The notes under the pieces: generated by a model
The model's database searches: none
The model's input: only the letters and a program-made list of their open reading frames with translations
Told to the model about the DNA's origin: nothing
Assembly (NCBI RefSeq): GCF_033958435.1
Contig: NC_134161.1
Span: forward strand, 14,880,001 to 14,944,000
DNA length: 64,000 nucleotides
Origin: Carettochelys insculpta
Lineage: Eukaryota > Chordata > Testudines > Carettochelyidae
Reading direction: 5' to 3'
Made by a program: the position numbers and the translations under genes
In this document: positions 33,725 to 44,279 of the stretch, one piece after another
Position numbering within the stretch: position 1 is the stretch's first letter
Layout of the letters: each line of letters starts with the position of its first letter

Positions 33725-35005
33725 TGGATATGTACCTGTTCTATTTTTCCCCCATAACTTTTATGAAAGGATAAGTCTGTCTCTCTATGGCAGCTTCTCC
33801 ATTGCACAGGATTCCTTGCTTGGGTTGGATGGCTTAGCAGAAAAACATCACAGATGTAGTCCCCAAAGTTCTTCTCAAGGAATGATATTTCTATAGGGAA
33901 ATCAAAGCAAGTTAGTAGTGGAGCAGCAGCAGTAAAAGAAGGAAGGGAACGTGGCTTATTCTAGGGTACAGTGAGGTGCTGCAGCAGCTGAGTATGGGGT
34001 TGGCACTCTCCCCTAGGATCGTCTCTCTTTCCACAAGCCATGCAGATTGTCGTGAGCCCCCGTAGGCACCCGTTAGTGTATCTCTCACTTTGGTCTTCCT
34101 TCACGAGAAAAGGAGAATTTTCTCAAATCTCTGAACCTCAGTTAACATAGGACATTTTTGCTTGGGACCTAAGAGCAACCTGGACAGCCATTCTCCCTCC
34201 CTAAATGCCCCTCAGTAGTTGTGTATTTTGAAAGCAGATGGTTTTGGTATGGTTTGTGTAATGTGATTATGGGACCTTTGTGGTGTGTACAGCAACAACA
34301 GTTCGTTTATCAAAGTGAGCGCGTCAGATGGATTGTTGCTGACTACAGAGATGTTGTAAGTATGTACATCACAACTTGGACTGGGTGAATATTGATCAAA
34401 TAGGGAGGCAAAGATGCCACAGTTCCCAAGGTACTGGACATAGCATGCTAAACTTGTCCATCCTGCTTCATACACATACTACCAGTGTGCTGTGAAGCTC
34501 ATTCTCTATCTCGTCTCTGACTACTGCCCCCAAACAATCTGTGTCTCAACACAGACTCAATTGCCTCCATCCCTGGGTCCTGTGAGTCCCTCCAAATGAA
34601 GGACGTTATATCACTCCGTAGGAATTGCTTGGCAAATGCAATGGGATTAAGGTATACAACTGCTGTAATCATCTTTGGCAAGGACCCAGAGTCACCACAT
34701 AGAGTATGAAAGACTCTCTGTCGCGCTCTCCACCTCTCACCTTATCGTGAGCACATGATGTAATTCAGACACCAAAGATGGAGCCATAGAAATATGCCAG
34801 TATTTCAATGAGCCTCTGTCATGTGCTGAGAGAAAAATCTGGGTTTCCCAGCAAATAACATCAACCAGACATTGAAACGTTCTGTTTGTTGGATAGACTG
34901 CCAGAAATAGCCTCGGGGCGGGCTATTTTTCCTGACGGTCAGCAAGGTCACTACTTGGGTCAAAGCAAAGTGGGAGAGGCTGGTGAGCATCAGTGCTGGA
35001 TATGG
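33725..35005. other. Unannotated stretch with coding-like minus-strand fragments
   Basis: Between about 34690 and 34200 the minus strand alternates two open frames with sensible codon composition (34499-34681 and 34212-34475), separated by a stop. The encoded peptides are not recognised. A decayed transposon or retroposed gene is possible but unproven. Confidence 0.3.
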
Positions 35006-35009
35006 AAAA

Positions 35010-35290
35010 TAACTATAGGTTATAACCAAAGGGACTGTAAGAGTCATTCAATCCAGTCCCTTGTGTCCACAGGCAACCCCTCATAGAATCTTGTTTATGA
35101 ACTGACCAAGCTCCACCCTAAAATTAATTGGGTTGTTTGCCCCATTACACCTATTGGAAGGAGCTTGCAGAACCTAATTCTGCAGGCAGTTGGAAACTTC
35201 TTCTAATTTCCAGACAAAATTTAGTCAAGGCCACTTCATCCCTACTTGTTCTTGTGGCACCACTATCCTTTAGCTTAAGCAGCTCTGACG
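35010..35290 (-). mobile_element. CR1-type LINE 3' UTR fragment
   Basis: Antisense CR1 3' UTR words appear: 'tcattcaatccagtcccttg', 'catagaatcttgtttatg', 'ccaagctccaccctaaaattaatt', 'gggttgtttgccccattac', 'cacctattggaaggagcttgcagaacc', 'gttcttgtggcaccactatcc'. The element reads on the minus strand. The 151-codon plus-strand frame that starts inside it (35128-35583) is therefore not treated as a gene. Confidence 0.7.
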
Positions 35291-35294
35291 AATG

Positions 35295-36135
35295 CATTTG
35301 CCCAGTCCCTGACTTCTGCTGGGGAGGTTCCTACACCCAACATGCTCTGGCTAATCAACTTTTGCCCCATTTTCAGACTTGCAGTACTCAATATGTTATG
35401 TCCATAGCTTGCCAAGCCCACTTTGGCCAAGGAAGTGAGAAATGGAGTCTCCCAGCTAGGCTTCCCATGTGGCAGTGGAGAATATTCAACTCAGCCAGCA
35501 AACTGGCCCTGGGAAACTTCCATCTAAACTTCCAGTCTTTTTCATGTCTCTCTCCCCATGTTCATTACCATTTCTTCTCCTAACTCTGGAGACATCTGCT
35601 TTGCCCATGTTCTACTGAAATGCTGAGGGGAGGGAAAGCTGATGAGGAGAAGTGTCATGGTTCTCTCTGGCTATAAACAATAACTTCTGAAAACATCTGA
35701 AACAGACATAATTCTCCTTTTCAAGCCCCTCTATCTGAACAGCTTCGCTAACGCTTGGCTCCTCTTCAAAGTCAAGGTGAGTTTAGCTATAAAGAAATAA
35801 CTTATAATTTAAAAAAAGACAGAGTGCAAGAAATTAGACAAAAATTTATCCAAGCACAAGTTTAACTGATACCAGATAATAGGGACTTATAGATTTTTAT
35901 TTTTGTCCATATTGAACCACATGCTGTTTATCTGGGACTGTAATTTACAAGGGTTATTGGATACTAATGGTATTTACCTACCACAGAGGATGGTTGTGTG
36001 ACTTATGACCTTTGAGTTCCTTAGATGGAAGGTATTATGTCCTTGATTCAGCAGTCCAGCATTAAACGTAGGCATATTTACATAGTTGGCTGAATAGGAA
36101 TAGACTTTGGTATTTGCTTAAATGTATTGCCCAAC
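35295..36135. other. Unannotated stretch
   Basis: No recognised repeat or exon. Confidence 0.4.
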
Positions 36136-36139
36136 AGGG

Positions 36140-36240
36140 GCTGACCGTAGGGCAAAGGAACGTAGGCAGTGCCAGACTGGATCAGACCCAAGGTCCATCT
36201 AGTTCAGTATCCAATCTCAGACACTGGCTAGCCCCACTTG
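36140..36240 (-). mobile_element. CR1-type LINE terminal fragment (TTATGTTC-tailed subfamily)
   Basis: 'ccagactggatcagacccaagg', then 'tccatctagttcagtatcc', is the antisense of the 3' end seen in sense at 15840-16242. Confidence 0.65.
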
Positions 36241-36763
36241 CTTCTAAGAAGGAAAATGAAGAGTAAAAGAAGCCAGATGTAGCAGACGTGGTATAATCAG
36301 CTCTTCACCCTGGATGCATCCTGATCTCTAATAGTTAGGCTGGTTGAAACCCTCAGGCATGAGTAATGAGTAATTATGATAACGCTCGATAGTCTGAGTA
36401 TGTATCCTTGTCCGTCTTAATCTTCAACATTCCAGGAGAACCACGAAATATGACTCTCTTGTAGGATTTTGGCTGTGGATTAGAAATGTCACAAGAACAA
36501 ACTTTCTTGTGAAAACAAACAGCAAAGGTTTTGGCAAGACCAGAAATAACAGATGAGCACAAATAAAATGAATAAGATGTAGTAATAAAATAGTCTGCAA
36601 TTTTTAACCTTCAGAAAATGGTATGAGACTTGATTTGAATTTCCCACTGAGTTTTTTACTTTCAGCAAACCAGGCCGTCTGCCGTTAACACAGACCCAAA
36701 CAGCCGTGCACCATTATATACATGTTATATTCTGAAATGATAAGTGTATGCCATCAGAGGCTG

Positions 36764-36995
36764 TGTGATGTAGACGGTAGAGTGTTAGACTGGCTACCAG
36801 GAGTTGAGATTCATATGCCTAGTTCTGAAACCGACTTGTAAAGGTATCAGCCGTGCCTATTCCTTCCTCCCTTTTCTCTGTCCTATCTACTTAGATGTAA
36901 GTTATTTGATGTACCTCCCTACGTGACTGTACAACACCCAGCACAATGAATCTCTGATCTTGGCTGGACACCCTGGATTGCAACTTAGATCAATA
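36764..36995 (+). mobile_element. MIR-like CORE-SINE, near full length
   Basis: A tRNA-like head ('gatgtagacggtagagtgttagactgg') is followed by a decayed core region and the family tail: 'tagatgtaagttatttgatg', 'gactgtacaacacccagcac', 'aatgaatctctgatcttggctg'. With 49040-49325 it shows that head and tail belong to one unit, which supports the tail-only calls elsewhere. Confidence 0.6.
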
Positions 36996-36999
36996 ACCA

Positions 37000-38255
37000 A
37001 ATAAAAATGGTAATACAAGGAAGAGATTGGACAACATTACTAGACTAGAGAATGGCAAGGAGATGGGGACAGTATAACCCGGACCCCTCCCATCACATTA
37101 AATGTAGGCCAGTGAAGAGCTAACTGTTATTTTTCCTTTTTTTTTTTTTTTTTTTAAGTCCTCCATCCAAATATTGTTCACTGTCCCTGCCTTGCAGCTG
37201 CCCAAGGTGAGAGCTCATTCATGATAAAATCTCCACTTGACTCCTGAGTGGCTTCGTAATGCCCCTGTCAGATGCTAGAATTATGACGTCTAGGAAACAG
37301 TGGAGTTGTTCAGCCAACGGAGTCACTCAGGCCTCCTTTCGTTGTTCGCTCCCTGTAAACCTCCCTCACCCCATTCTCCTCCCTCCCCTGTCCTTTGCTT
37401 AGATATCCATCATGTCAATTTTCAAGCCCACTGCTTGAAACATTCCGGGTCTCTGCATCCTTTGTTATTTACGGGCCTGGTGACACAGAGGTCAAGCTGC
37501 AGACTGTTTTGCAGCAGTCCTAGAAGTCACGACACGACACTGAAGATTCAAGTACAGGATGCCCAGGTTGCTGTGACAGGAAGTGGCAAAATGGGCCTGA
37601 GACTTTCAAGAGGCAAATGAAGCATTTAACGTAATTTAAAAAAAAAAACAATAAAAAAAAACCCCAGCTAGAAAGATGGGCAGGAAGAGCCGCACTCGGT
37701 TCATTCCCTTGCAAAGGAATCTGGCAAAGGGGAGCTCAGACTCCAGATCAGCTGGATATTTGACAGGAAAAGCCACCTTGCCACAGGAGAATGATGCAAG
37801 TGCCACGAGGAGTCTGAGTTTCAGGGTGCTGAAATTGCACTACAAAAGCAACACTTGCAAAATGGCAAAGATGCTGCAGGCCTGTTGTGCCCCAACCCAG
37901 AGAAGCCCCACATCTGAGAGCCCATTGGCTTGCGCCATTCCCTGTGAGGTGTTTGCTCTGTTATAGGCATGAGTAGAGTCTGAAGCTGCCCTGTTATTAT
38001 TACTCTGTCACAGTAGGGGATAGTGACTTTCCAGGAACAGCAGGGGGAATTTAAGCAGGAAAATATCTTGGACTTTGACCAGGAACAGTGCTGATAAGCC
38101 TATTAAGGATCTGGCTTAGTATTTCCATTATTTCAGGTGCCACTGCACCAGAATCTTATAGGCTGGAATTTAACCATAAAGCTGCCTATGCATTGCTTCG
38201 ATAACAGTTCTTGTATTTCCCTCAGTCCAGTTCAACACACTTTACAAAGGAGTGT
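37000..38255. other. Unannotated stretch with poly(T) tract
   Basis: A pure T run of about 19 bases lies at 37137-37155, with A-rich runs at 37640-37665. No repeat family is identified. Plus-strand frames at 37300-37620 and 37676-37966 have no domains. Confidence 0.4.
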
Positions 38256-38261
38256 AGTACC

Positions 38262-38410
38262 AATGTTCCCATTTCACAGAAAGGGAAATGAAGGGATAGA
38301 GAAGGGAAATAACTTGCTTAAGGTCACAGATTAGGCTCCTGGCAGAGCTGGGAGCAGACTCCATTTCCTTAGACTTTAGAGCTGTATCCTCTTAGCTTCA
38401 CTTGAGTTAA
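38262..38410 (-). mobile_element. MIR-like CORE-SINE, antisense
   Basis: 'ttcccatttcacagaaaggg', then 'aataacttgcttaaggtcacagatt', 'ctggcagagctgggagcagac', is the complement of the MIR core with its tRNA-related head beyond. Confidence 0.65.
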
Positions 38411-38411
38411 A

Positions 38412-38808
38412 TTACACTTAAGACCTACTTTGAGGGCTAACACGGGATTTAAGCAGCTCTTGGTTGGGGGGGGGGGAGCTGACAGGTCCCTGTGCAAGGC
38501 GAGGGGGAGTCTCCGTGCTCCCAGAAGGGGCAGGGCCTCTGGCAGAAGGGGAAAGAAAGCCAACATATGGTACAGGAAGGCCCACCAACTGGCCAGGGAG
38601 ACCAAAGGGGGCAATTGCCCCAGGGCTCCAGTGGTGATTTAAAGGGCCTGGGGCAGTAGTGGTAACAGGCACTTTTTGCTCCCTTTTGCCCCAGCTCTGT
38701 CATCAGGCCTTCCAATATCTGATGTTGGCTTTCTGCACTGGACTGAATTTCACCCCTGGAGAGGGATGGTTTTGTCTTTGGTTGTTTTTAGCCTATACTG
38801 TATGTGTG
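38412..38808. other. Unannotated GC-rich stretch with G run
   Basis: Contains an uninterrupted G run at about 38465-38476, a potential G-quadruplex nucleator. Long overlapping frames on both strands reflect GC-rich composition. No repeat is recognised. Confidence 0.35.
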
Positions 38809-38811
38809 CTA

Positions 38812-39438
38812 CAGGTTGAAACTCTCTAGTCTGGAACACGCTTGTCCAGCAACATCCCTAATCCCACATTATTTTAGTTAGCTGGATGACCACTTATCAT
38901 GGGTGTCAACAAGGTTCCCATGGTCCCATAAAGTTTGTTTCTAGCCACTAGTACTGGCTCTGTATTCTGTGCTGTTATTCAGCTATAATTTACCCCTAAA
39001 GGTCTTTTTAGGCTATGTCTGCACAACATGGGGGGTGGGAGGCAGAGTCGAAATGATTGACACAGTTTGTGCTATGACAATTGCATAAATTATTTCAAAC
39101 ACCCTTATTGTGAACTGGGTGCTGTCCAAATGACACCCAGGTTCGGAATAAGAACGCTATTTCAAACTTCCCAGTAATCCTCAAATGATGAGGGTTACCG
39201 GGAACAAAATACCATGCTCAAAATAGCCCTGTTATTTCCAGCTTGGCATTTAGCCACAGCTTCATTATTTTGGGATACAACTGTATTTTGAAATAGCAAT
39301 TGCCATGTAGATGTAGCCAATAAGCCATGGAAGTGTTGGTAGTGCTGCTAGACAATATTGACCTCCTGTGGTCTGGCAAATTCTCTCATTCAGCACTGGT
39401 CAGGTTCTGAGGATGCTGGACTAGAAAGGTTCAACGTG
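38812..39438 (+). mobile_element. Tigger-like MITE, TA-flanked (copy D), split by a second MITE
   Basis: The ends CAGGTTGAAACTCTCTAGTC and AGAAAGGTTCAACGTG are flanked by TA (38810-38811, 39439-39440). The family interior runs continuously to 39010, breaks, and resumes at 39319 with 'gccatggaagtgttggtagtgctgc'. The 308 bp between these points are a different MITE. Without the insert the copy is 319 bp, like copies A to C. Confidence 0.8.
39011..39318. mobile_element. GTCTACA-type MITE nested inside a Tigger-like MITE
   Basis: The ends GGCTATGTCTGCACAACATG and 'gccatgtagatgtagcc' are complementary in form. The interior has ATTTCAAA and ATTTTGAAATAG words. The flanking triplets (TTA and AAT) do not match, and about nine bases of the host MITE are missing at the site, so the duplication was lost or never present. 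It is the youngest event at this locus. Confidence 0.65.
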
Positions 39439-39444
39439 TATCTG

Positions 39445-40270
39445 TCACATACTGCATTTGTAGCACTGGGCTTCCTGAAACCATATCACATTACACTCAC
39501 AAGCTGCATTGGTTGCCTTTGGGCTCTTTCAATATTTATATTCTTTATGCTCCGCCTTCCATTGATGATTTGTCTTTCCCATTCATTCCATATATAGGAG
39601 TGTGAATGATTTTTTTTCATTCTGAATTTTCTTTTGAAAGCTTTTCTGTCAGTTTTTTAAATTTTTTGTCTGCAAATTGTCAGAGCTTCTCATGCTCATT
39701 CCAAAACCTCCGAACCTTTCAAATTCACCCATCAGGAATTGGAACCCAAGGCCACATCTTCAATTGAGTTAAAGCCTGCATAGCTGTATTGTCTTTAATG
39801 TAACTGGGCTAATTTGTACAAACTCAGAATCTGGCTCAGTTACTTCTATGGACCAATCCCAGTTTATAGCACATGAAGATTTAGTCTTTTAACTTCAGTC
39901 GAGTTATGACAATTTATGCCAGCTCAGGATGTGGCCAAGAAGGTCTTCCTGCTTATGTCTTGTGATGAAAATCACCAGATAACATGTGTAAGTCCTTGGC
40001 ATCTACTCAATGAGTCAATCAACCACATTAAAGTGAAAGCACATTGGGCACAGGGCTCCCTAGAATTCTAGCATTCCTGTGCAGAGGGCTAGCAGGAAGC
40101 CTAAGCATCTAGAAAACTACCTGGGGCAGAAATGGTGCATACATAGCTCTGGGGCTGACTGCTTAGGAATGAATGCAATCCATGCCATGAACTGGTGATG
40201 AAACATACAGCAACTAGACCTGAGTGCTAAACTGCCTGCAAACCTGCTGCTTAGCAACAAATGCAATTTG
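39445..40270. other. Unannotated stretch
   Basis: No confident repeat. The 39600-39740 part is AT-rich with TTTTGAAAGC and ATTTTTT words like the degenerate repeat at 12280. Confidence 0.35.
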
Positions 40271-40274
40271 GTAC

Positions 40275-40434
40275 CTTGATTGGGTGTCACCATGTTTTCC
40301 CCCTTCATCATTCCCAGAAAATCCAGGCTGATGGCAAACGGGATTGTGGTATTGGAAATGCTGAGTGGCTGCAATGGCATTGGCCCTACAATGATGTCAT
40401 CAGTTGTCTTGTAGGTATTTGAAGTAGGGGTGCC
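40275..40434 (-). CDS. Candidate internal exon, unrecognised protein
   Basis: A 160-bp open block on the minus strand is preceded by a pyrimidine-rich acceptor (TTCTTCCTCCAG) and followed by AAG|GTACCA, an acceptable donor. It starts in phase 0 and ends in phase 1. The translation, 53 whole codons, has balanced composition, with segments such as TYKTTDDIIVGPMP, SNTTIPFAISLDFLG and MMKGENMVTP, and the codons look like vertebrate coding sequence. I do not recognise the protein. The block lies inside a longer open frame (40117-40449). Two other weak exon-like islands lie to the right on the same strand (41407-41461 and 41920-42003), but the reading phases do not join simply. A chance frame remains quite possible. 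Confidence 0.3.
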
Positions 40435-40439
40435 CTGGA

Positions 40440-41915
40440 GGAAGAACATTCATGGCAGAGAGTATTTCCAAAGTGACTCATGTCTGGTGCAAATGCAACA
40501 GCATTTCCCATCTTGAGGTGCACAGGAAATACAAGCAAAGCTGGCCATGCCTGTGAGTGAGGGTTTTCCTGCAGTTACAAGCTTTTTCGGGTTGCTTTAC
40601 CAAGCCTGCCCTGAAATGATAATGGTTTGGGGGCTTATTTCTCTGAAAATTAGAAGTTCAGGTTTCCTGGGGTCTACTCCCTTTGGATGGTCTACATGGG
40701 CACAACTCAGGATTTTCCCAGGTGACCGGTGATTTCTGGGTGCTCAAAGTGGGACCCTATACCAGGGCCTGGTTTTCATAAAGTGCTCAGTGCTCAACTC
40801 CTACAAGTGAGGCCCTATTAAGGGTCTCTTGCTGGAAATCCAGAAATCAAGGCTCCTAAAACTTGCCCTGGTTTCTCAAACCTCCAAAAAATGGGAAAGA
40901 GGATTAGCCAGCTCTGGACATCATCTTGACTAATGCATACGTCCAACTCAGGGAAATAATAAATGCATAAAATATACATAAAATGGAGGGAAAATTCTGC
41001 TCTGCATTCTCAGTCATCATCTCAAAGGCAAAATTCCCTTCTCAGATCCGTTGCACAAGATTTCAGCTGGTTTCCCTAAATGGCTCAGCTCTGAATGTGA
41101 TGTCAATGACGGGGTTCTGTGTAGGAAGAGGCTGAAGCTCTAAGTTTGATTCTGCAGATAAAGGACAGTCCAAGTGCCCAATGTCATTTCATACACTGCT
41201 GTAAAGTAGGAGTGACTCCCCTGAAGTCTGTTTGTTCCTAACAGCACAAAGTATGGGGCTCCTGCTAGAGAAATACCCTCGTCTCAAAAGCCACAACCAC
41301 CCTAGGTAGTCCCATTTGCTGGTGGTCTCCCCCCAAAACTGAAAGGTCCTAGGAGAAGTAACTTCTCTGTTACTATTGCAGGGGTCCCAGGTCAGCTGAC
41401 GTGCACCCTGATATTGTTGGGCGAGGGAATCTTGCATTGGTGTTATCTTGCGGGCCGTCATCTGTGGATACATTGATGACTCCAGTCGCCAAGGCTGTTA
41501 GTCCTGCACAATAATAACAATAAAGGCAAACACCCTTCTATATTTCCGAGTGTGACAATCAATCACTCTTGATTGGCCCTTTAAATATAATTGCTAGTTT
41601 AGGAATAATCATGTTCCCTCCCCACCCCGACATGGAAAATTAAAATAGTCCTTCCCACTTAATTAAATTAGCAGCTCCTCCAAATAAAGTCAGTTAAAGT
41701 GAAAGATTTGAAGTGCCATATGAAGCCATATGGTTCATAAAAAGGGCTCCTTTCCTGCCGCTTTAGGGAATTTGTTGTCCATGCAGGATAAACTTGAGAA
41801 GATTATTGTATGAGAATTCTAAATCCACCCTGAGTGCACAGAGATAAGGGCTAAAAATACAACTGTCTTTGGTATGTGCATATTTTCCTTTTCTGGGTGA
41901 GTATTCATGTTAATC
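40440..41915. other. Unannotated stretch
   Basis: No confident repeat. The 41500-41780 part is AT-rich and non-repetitive, with TTAATTAAATTAG, GACAATCAATCACTCTTGATTG and CCATATGAAGCCATATGG words. It is a candidate conserved non-coding element by appearance only. Confidence 0.3.
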
Positions 41916-41919
41916 TTAC

Positions 41920-42003
41920 CACCGGAGTCACAGGCCCAGTGACGATCGGAAGCAGGCGGCAGTCTCACAGTGCCCCCTTTTGGTTCTTGGCATGACTTGC
42001 AGG
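41920..42003 (-). CDS. Candidate small Cys-rich exon, unrecognised protein
   Basis: This 84-bp open block on the minus strand ends at a strong donor (GGTG|GTAAGATTA). The proposed acceptor (CTGTGATAG|CC) has a poor pyrimidine tract. The exon would be symmetric, phase 1 to 1, and would encode a Cys-containing stretch reading CKSCQEPKGGTVRLPP then ASDRHWACDSG. A further island at 41407-41461 would join in the same phase. No protein family is recognised, and one good splice site is weak evidence. Confidence 0.2.
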
Positions 42004-42009
42004 CTATCA

Positions 42010-42940
42010 CAGGATTCAAGTACACTTTATATCACATTTTATGAACACACTTCCTTGGTTATTCCTTGACATGATTTCCCTAGAGAGTTCAGGCTTGGGG
42101 TATGATAATATACCTTAGGTCTGCAAAGCATTAAAGGGAGGATATTGTCAGATATATGATCTACCCATGGATATAGGCCAGACACATTTGTTTGTAGGAG
42201 AGAAACTACTTCTTGCCTTTGTCTTTATTGTGATCTATCAGCACCTTCCCTACTTATTTGGAATGAGTTCGGATAATTTCATTCCTCAGCCTTCATCTCT
42301 CCTGTATCTTCAATAATCACCATGTGGCCTAAATCTGTCAGGTAAACATGGAAACTCTTTGTGAAGAGATCTCTTTATGCCCTTCTTGAGGTTGACTCGT
42401 TTTAGCATCGACTGCACACGTGGATTTCATCTGAAAATGGGGGAAAGGCTCTTGTTTTGTATGAATTTTTGGTGTGAACTGAAAGATCCCATCAGTTTAA
42501 AAATAGGTTAGCCTGTCACAGGAAACTTCTAAAGAGCATGAGACAATAAGTCTGAGTCTGCTCTTAATGACATATGGTCAGAGATTGCTAGCAAGCAACT
42601 AGCCACATTTCAGCAGGTTGGGTTTGGGTGTTTTTGCTCACTGTTGGCCCGCAGCTTGTCAAAGGAGTGCCAGGCAAAGATGTTCAAATAGGGTTTGCTT
42701 CAGGAACATGCTTGGAAGTGTGGAGGCTGATGAGGACAAGTCAAAAATCGGGGACCTGGAAAATTGTATCAAAACTTTCAGAGCCAAGCAACAGTTTACC
42801 CTAGCAGAGGATTTGGTGCATTCTTGGGAGAGTAAAACCATCTTTCTTGCCCTTGGAGAGGGGAAGGAAAAGCTACCATCTATCTCAGTGGGGACCACTA
42901 ACTTGCATTTACTCATTATTATCCATTGGAGCAATAGAAT
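42010..42940. other. Unannotated stretch
   Basis: The long plus-strand frame 42618-43172 runs into a SINE tail and a T/A-rich repeat, so it is not treated as a gene. At 42274-42325 a 52-bp plus-strand block sits between a good acceptor (TTCATTCCTCAG) and a good donor (GTCAG|GTAAAC), but it is too short to judge. Confidence 0.3.
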
Positions 42941-42944
42941 AGAG

Positions 42945-43065
42945 AGAGCCTATAAGAGCCCCAGTCCTGACCTAAAATCCCCTTGTGCTAGGTGCTGTAC
43001 AAACTCAGAAAAGTCAGTGTTCTACCCAAGAGTTCATTGTGCCATGTGCACGGGGCAGCCCCATA
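42945..43065 (-). mobile_element. MIR-like CORE-SINE tail, antisense
   Basis: 'aagagccccagtcctgacct', then 'ccttgtgctaggtgctgtacaaactcag', matches the tail orientation of 1874-2060. Confidence 0.55.
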
Positions 43066-43069
43066 TCCA

Positions 43070-44030
43070 GGATGATCAAACTGGTGGGGAAAAATGTTAT
43101 GAAAAAATGTGGAAATTCAAAATTATTTTCATTTGGCAGCATTTAGATCAGAGCAAAATGCAAAACAGTTAATTTTTTCTATAGAAAACTTTTATATTCC
43201 TGATCTTTTTCATTTTTTTAAAAAATGATCACTATGATTTTTCTTTTTTTCCTCTTACTTTCACTCACTTTTTTCTTCCTCCTCCCATTTTCTTTTTTTT
43301 TTAATTTTGCCTAAGAAATTTTCAGGAGACGAGGATGAAGAGGCGGGAGGGAACTAAAAGATGGAACAAATAAAATTGTTAACCTCAAAGCCCTGGAAAA
43401 ATATTTTTTTTAAATATTAAAGTATTAAATATAATTTATCATAAGATTTAATTTGGGAGTGGGTATTTTCAGAAAAATTAGTTTTATGTAGTTGTAAAAC
43501 CAGGTGTCTCTGGGCTCTTTGTATGCACTGAAATGAGTGATACGTCTTAGCTACACATTAGAATATTACATATCTTTTACAGTACAGTCATTTCAGCAGT
43601 AATGAGTAATCTTTTTGTAATGTTCCACAGCGCACTTCGACGTAGCAGTGTTACAACCAGCATGCCAATAAAGCACACTAGGGGACCTTTCACACACAGC
43701 AGCAAGGTCTAGGTGACCCAACTATTGCTCAACAAGTCAGTGTGCTTTAGAAATGACACCCCTTATTCTGAACAACTGCTCTGTAAAGACAAACCGTTTG
43801 ATGCAAGCAATTATTTCCAGTGGTTTTTTTGGTGTTTGTCAGTTGCAACTGAAAATAAGAAGCTCTGAAATAGTAAATGATGATAAATGAAGGGGAAATG
43901 CCTTAATATGGCTTCGCCAGTATTGACTCGATGTATACATGCCAATGCTGCCCTCTGCTGGTTGGCTCTCCCAAGGTCATTTGCTCTTGCTGCCAGCATA
44001 ACAGCAAGAATGAACTTGCAATGCTTTAAC
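43070..44030. other. Unannotated, T- and A-rich, possible unnamed repeat
   Basis: Contains T-rich tracts (43195-43315). A segment at about 43545-43790 ('ctacacattagaatattac', 'ccagcatgccaataaagcac') looks like an interspersed repeat, but I cannot name it or find its ends. Confidence 0.35.
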
Positions 44031-44034
44031 GACT

Positions 44035-44274
44035 TGGTCTACACTAAACAAGGAAGTCTATTGCAGATATGCTAGAGTCAACTTATCTGCAATCAACTTA
44101 TCTGGCCGTGCACACAGAGGGAGATCTCCCTTACTCCTCATGATATCGAGGAGTACAAGTATTGACTGCTGACTTCAGACAGATCGATTTTGCACATCAC
44201 TTCCAGGTGCGCAACATCGAATTCTGGAAGTTCGAATCTGACTGGGTTGATCTTCCCAGAAGTGTAGACATACC
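44035..44274. mobile_element. Short MITE (family of 23279), decayed ends
   Basis: Ends 'ggtctacactaaac' and 'gaagtgtagacatacc' are complementary. The interior has 'gcagatatgctagagtcaac', 'ctcatgatatcgaggag' and 'gggttgatcttcccagaag', shared in order with the MITEs at 45433 and 48163. Confidence 0.6.
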
Positions 44275-44279
44275 CAGAG

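Noticed and set aside
35128..35583. 151-codon plus-strand open frame
   Set aside because: Its first third is antisense CR1 3' UTR and the rest has no recognisable motif.
42274..42325. 52-bp plus-strand micro-exon between good splice signals
   Set aside because: Open in only one frame, too short to judge, and on the opposite strand to the other candidate exons.
42618..43172. 184-codon plus-strand open frame as a possible gene
   Set aside because: It runs through an antisense SINE tail (42945-43065) and into an A/T-rich tract, has no domain, and is expected by chance in 64 kb.
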